DNA of 7,723 nucleotides from an uncultured Alphaproteobacteria bacterium (GTDB taxonomy: Bacteria; Pseudomonadota; Alphaproteobacteria; Rickettsiales; UBA1997). Shown here piece after piece: positions 5,383 to 7,723 of the stretch. Position 1 is the stretch's first letter. Each line of letters begins with the position of its first letter. The position numbers were made by a program, and so were the translations under genes. The stretch covers positions 1 through 7,723 of the forward strand of contig CAIYMZ010000016.1 of NCBI GenBank assembly GCA_903927415.1. Direction: 5' to 3'. The notes beneath the pieces are model-generated. The model was not told where the DNA came from and searched no databases. It saw nothing but the letters and a program-made list of their open reading frames with translations.

Positions 5383-6676
5383 TTTTTCTCTTTGAAATTT
5401 CGTTGAAGCTCTCTCCGGTTTTTAACAGGATGGCTTCCTTGTTGGCGAAATTTTGCCATCTTTTTACAATCACGTCGACATATTTCTGATCGAGTTCGAT
5501 CATTCTGCATCTACGATTGGTCTGCTCGGAGGCGATAAGTGTTGATCCAGAACCGCCAAAGCAATCCAAAATAATATCATCAGTTTTGCTGGAGTTGAGA
5601 ATTGCGCGCTTGCACAACTCAACCGGTTTCATCGTTGGATGAAGGTCGCTTTTATTTGGTTTGTTGTAATACCAGACATCGCCCTGGTTTCTGTCGCCGC
5701 ACCAGTAATGATCGTTATTCTGCTTCCATCCGTAAAGAATCGGTTCGTATTGCCTTTGATAATCAGCTCTTCCGAGAGTGAAGTGATTTTTCGCCCAAAT
5801 CACAAAAGTTGACCATTTGCCGCCGGCATCAACGAATGCTTTTTGCAAAGTATGAAGCTCGGATGAGCTCATGCATATATAGCATGCGCCCTTGGTGACC
5901 GACAAAGCGTTTTTACAAAAATCAAAAAGAAATTTGCCGAAATCTGCGCCAAGATTGTCGTTCAGAATTGTTCTTTTTCCAGCGGTGTTGTTGTAGCTCT
6001 TGCCGTCCTTGTTGGTTTTCCCGATTACATTATCTTTCAGGCTTTCGCCATAATTGACATTGTATGGCGGATCAGTGAAGAGCATATCGGCAAGCTCATT
6101 TTCAAGAAGAGATGAGTAAGTTTTTTCATCACAGGAATCACCGCAAATCAGTTTGTGATTTCCAAGTATCCAAACATCTCCCGACTGCGAGATTGGATTT
6201 TCTTCTGCTTCTGGAATTTCTTCGTTTTCCTGATCTTCATCTTTGTTGTAGAGGGAAGAGAAAATCTTCTCCAACTCTTGATCTTCAAAGCCAATTAGGT
6301 CGAGATCAAAATTATTTTCTTTGAGATCGGCAAGTTCGCTGGCCAGTATTTCTTCATTCCAACTGGCATTTTCTGCGAGTTTATTGTCGGCGATGATGTA
6401 GGCTTTTTTCTGCATCTCGCTTAGGTGATCGAGAATCACCACCGGAACTTTTTTGAGCCCCAATTTCTTTGCCGCCATCAATCTTCCATGACCGGCAATA
6501 ATACCTTTTTCACCGTCAATCAAAACCGGATTGGTAAAACCGAATTCGATGATACTTGCCGCAATCTGCGCCACTTGAGCATCAGAGTGCATGCGAGCAT
6601 TTTTGCTGTAAGGTATTAATTCATCCACCGACTTTAACTCGATGTGGTCTGCCATTTTTAAAGCAAAGTCATCCAT
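5372..6676 (-). CDS. ParB-like domain fused to a DPPY-type DNA methyltransferase
   Basis: This is a 434-residue two-domain protein. Residues 11-100 form a ParB/Srx-like domain: VDELIPYSKNARMH, then GEKGIIAGHGRLMAAKKLG with the ParB box GHGRLMAAKKLG (62-73). An acidic linker with EDQENEEIPEAEEN spans about 146-160. The methyltransferase domain has TDPPYNV (201-207, catalytic motif IV), HPTMKPVEL (346-354) and the SAM-binding DCFGGSGST (371-379). The catalytic motif preceding the SAM-binding motif marks the beta class. DPPY fits N6-adenine methylation best, but N4-cytosine cannot be excluded; the target site is not readable. Such fusions are common in phages, and the ParB part may load or position the enzyme on DNA. 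The start overlaps the end of the C5 methyltransferase gene by eight bases and lacks a clear Shine-Dalgarno sequence, so translation is probably coupled. M8 is an alternative start. No restriction enzyme is adjacent. Confidence 0.94.
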   Translation of the reverse strand: MDDFALKMADHIELKSVDELIPYSKNARMHSDAQVAQIAASIIEFGFTNPVLIDGEKGIIAGHGRLMAAKKLGLKKVPVVILDHLSEMQKKAYIIADNKLAENASWNEEILASELADLKENNFDLDLIGFEDQELEKIFSSLYNKDEDQENEEIPEAEENPISQSGDVWILGNHKLICGDSCDEKTYSSLLENELADMLFTDPPYNVNYGESLKDNVIGKTNKDGKSYNNTAGKRTILNDNLGADFGKFLFDFCKNALSVTKGACYICMSSSELHTLQKAFVDAGGKWSTFVIWAKNHFTLGRADYQRQYEPILYGWKQNNDHYWCGDRNQGDVWYYNKPNKSDLHPTMKPVELCKRAILNSSKTDDIILDCFGGSGSTLIASEQTNRRCRMIELDQKYVDVIVKRWQNFANKEAILLKTGESFNEISKRKNDK

Positions 6677-7723
6677 GATTTTCTAATTTATTTTTTGTGA
6701 GATACATTCCATTCGTGAGAGTTCGCCACGCATAAGCTGCAACCAGCGGAACCACTCCATTTCCGCAAGCTCGAATTCTGTCCACCCGATCGGCCAACCC
6801 ATCAGCCATTCGGTGAATCGCGGGTTTAAGGTCATCTGAGATTCCATCCCATCTTTCATAGTCCGAGGGGCTTGGCGGCCAAGTAGGGAATTGGTTGGGA
6901 CATCTGCGCTCGCATTGTCCTTCCAGTCCCGTGCAGTTGGTGTTGCCCAATTTGCTGTTATCACTTCCAATCTCTGCTTCGGATTTCCCGCTTCCACTTC
7001 TTTGCTGCTCGCGCCATTGGCGGATGATGTTCTGACTGTCGGCCAGAACCTTTTGCATAGCTGATAAGGCAAGCCATGTTGTTGGTTTTTTAAATCTTCT
7101 TTGCTGTAGGGAAAGTCCGTTGGCTGTAAAATTGTTTCCGCAAGCGAAGGTGTTCTTAAAACATTCCTTCCATCCTTTCTGATCATTTTTTCTGGTGATC
7201 GTGCTTTTTGCATCGCCGCATCGCTTACCGTTGCGGTAGGCCAAAATGAAGAGTCTTTCCCTTTTATGTGGAGCACCAACTTCTGCCGCTGTAAACAAGC
7301 CCGCCTTAACTTGATAACCCAAACGCAGTAAGTCATTTGCGACTTCTTCAAATCCAAGCCATAAATGTCCTCCGACATTTTCGAAGAAGCAGATTGGTGG
7401 TTCAATTTCTTCGACGAGTCGCTTGATTTCTGGCCAGAGGTGTCTTGGGTCTTTATCTCCGAGCTTTTTTCCAGCGACACTAAATGGCTGGCAGGGATAT
7501 CCACCAGTGATGCAATCCACGACTCCACGCCACGGTTTGCCATCGAAGGTTTTAAGATTCGTCCAAATAGGCGCTTGATCCAATCTTTTCTCTTCCATGC
7601 GGCGAGCCAAGATTTCGCACGCAAAGGCTTCGATCTCGACATAACAAACTGTTCGAGAAGTTGGCTCTGCGAGTTTAAATCCAAGCTCGATTCCGCCAAC
7701 TCCTGAGCATAGGGATAAAATTC
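6669..7723 (-). CDS. C5-cytosine DNA methyltransferase (runs off right edge, a few N-terminal residues missing)
   Basis: The frame is open from the window edge. The first visible codons give ILSLCSGVGGIELGF, the SAM-binding motif I, then CYVEIEAFACEIL (motif II). Starting at the internal TTG at 7608-7610 or the ATG at 7596-7598 would delete motif I, so the true start lies just outside the window. Numbering from the first visible residue, the catalytic PCQ is at 76-78, ENV (motif VI) at 114-116, HKRER (motif VIII) at 152-156 and GNGVVPL (motif X) at 320-326. The segment between motifs VIII and IX, about 160 residues, is the target-recognition region. It includes WPPSPSDYERWDG and IHRMADGLADRVDRI. 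All catalytic parts are present, so it should be active: it transfers a methyl group to cytosine C5 in an unknown target. It overlaps the downstream ParB-type methyltransferase. Almost its whole length is also open in the +1 frame, described separately. Confidence 0.95.
   Translation of the reverse strand, partial: ILSLCSGVGGIELGFKLAEPTSRTVCYVEIEAFACEILARRMEEKRLDQAPIWTNLKTFDGKPWRGVVDCITGGYPCQPFSVAGKKLGDKDPRHLWPEIKRLVEEIEPPICFFENVGGHLWLGFEEVANDLLRLGYQVKAGLFTAAEVGAPHKRERLFILAYRNGKRCGDAKSTITRKNDQKGWKECFKNTFACGNNFTANGLSLQQRRFKKPTTWLALSAMQKVLADSQNIIRQWREQQRSGSGKSEAEIGSDNSKLGNTNCTGLEGQCERRCPNQFPTWPPSPSDYERWDGISDDLKPAIHRMADGLADRVDRIRACGNGVVPLVAAYAWRTLTNGMYLTKNKLENHG
6683..7723 (-). CDS. Candidate dual-coding ORF in the +1 frame of the C5 methyltransferase (WPT / WLMGWPIGWT protein)
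   Basis: On the same strand as the methyltransferase but one base downstream in phase, this frame is open from the window edge to TAG at 6683-6685. Numbered from a TTG at 7697-7699 it has 338 residues; an ATG at 7640-7642 (MSRSKPLRAKSWLAAWKRKD) is a likelier internal start. Visible motifs are FWPTATVSDA (152-161), FWPTVRTSSANG (218-229), WATPTARDWKDN (251-262), LLGRQAPRT (272-280) and LNPRFTEWLMGWPIGWT (291-307). The C-terminus has WFRWLQLMRGELSRM. From memory, proteins with 'WPTPTARD' repeats and a terminal 'NPxxVEWLMGxPxGWT' recur at phage and bacterial methyltransferase loci, usually labelled hypothetical or methyltransferase. I could not run a search to confirm this. The function is unknown. 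Parts of the apparent conservation may be forced by the methyltransferase motifs read out of phase. No Shine-Dalgarno sequence is seen at the ATG. Confidence 0.5.
   Translation of the reverse strand, partial: EFYPYAQELAESSLDLNSQSQLLEQFVMSRSKPLRAKSWLAAWKRKDWIKRLFGRILKPSMANRGVESWIASLVDIPASHLVSLEKSSEIKTQDTSGQKSSDSSKKLNHQSASSKMSEDIYGLDLKKSQMTYCVWVIKLRRACLQRQKLVLHIKGKDSSFWPTATVSDAAMQKARSPEKMIRKDGRNVLRTPSLAETILQPTDFPYSKEDLKNQQHGLPYQLCKRFWPTVRTSSANGASSKEVEAGNPKQRLEVITANWATPTARDWKDNASADVPTNSLLGRQAPRTMKDGMESQMTLNPRFTEWLMGWPIGWTEFELAEMEWFRWLQLMRGELSRMECISQKIN

Noticed and set aside
7596..7610. Starting the C5 methyltransferase at the internal TTG (7610) or ATG (7598)
   Set aside because: Either start would remove the SAM-binding motif I and motif II, which are clearly encoded in frame up to the window edge.
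7365..7706. 113-codon plus-strand frame opposite the C5 methyltransferase
   Set aside because: It is antisense to a clear methyltransferase, shows no recognisable motif and has no ribosome binding site; unlike the same-strand +1 frame it has nothing to support it.

Overview
This window is part of a lambda-like tailed phage, either a prophage or a free temperate/siphovirus-type genome. It most likely comes from a proteobacterial host. The host call is an inference: the head module has the lambda gene order, DUF3489-type proteins are mainly proteobacterial, and the DNA looks moderately AT-rich by eye. No host gene, tRNA, integrase, insertion sequence or CRISPR array is visible.

Layout, read along the minus strand from the right edge: a C5-cytosine DNA methyltransferase whose first residues lie outside the window (6669-7723); a ParB-like/DPPY adenine-or-N4-cytosine methyltransferase fused in one chain (5372-6676); and a 56-residue helical ORF (5212-5382). 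These three overlap by 8 and 11 bases and form one translationally coupled unit. Next comes an island on the opposite strand (4595-5205): a DUF3489-like winged-helix protein and an unrecognised 103-residue protein. It has a plausible sigma70-type promoter of its own, and a 17-base palindrome lies on the predicted start site. After a 144-base divergent intergenic region, the minus strand resumes with the packaging and head genes in lambda order: Nu1-like small terminase, GpA-type large terminase, gpW-like head-completion protein, lambda-type portal, and the start of an S49 (gpC-like) head protease that runs off the left edge.

How it works together: the small terminase should recognise the packaging site, and the large terminase cuts and pumps DNA through the portal. 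gpW seals the filled head, and the S49 protease processes the head scaffold. The two methyltransferases have no visible restriction partner and probably mark phage DNA against host restriction. The opposite-strand pair looks like a moron-type insertion, possibly regulatory.

The most striking feature is a second open frame over almost the whole C5 methyltransferase gene, on the same strand and shifted +1. It stays open for about 338 codons and beyond the window edge. Its product has three repeated W-[PA]-T motifs and a C-terminal LNPRFTEWLMGWPIGWT motif. These resemble a recurrent, poorly described protein type that I recall from phage and bacterial methyltransferase loci. This is a candidate dual-coding gene and deserves a direct test.
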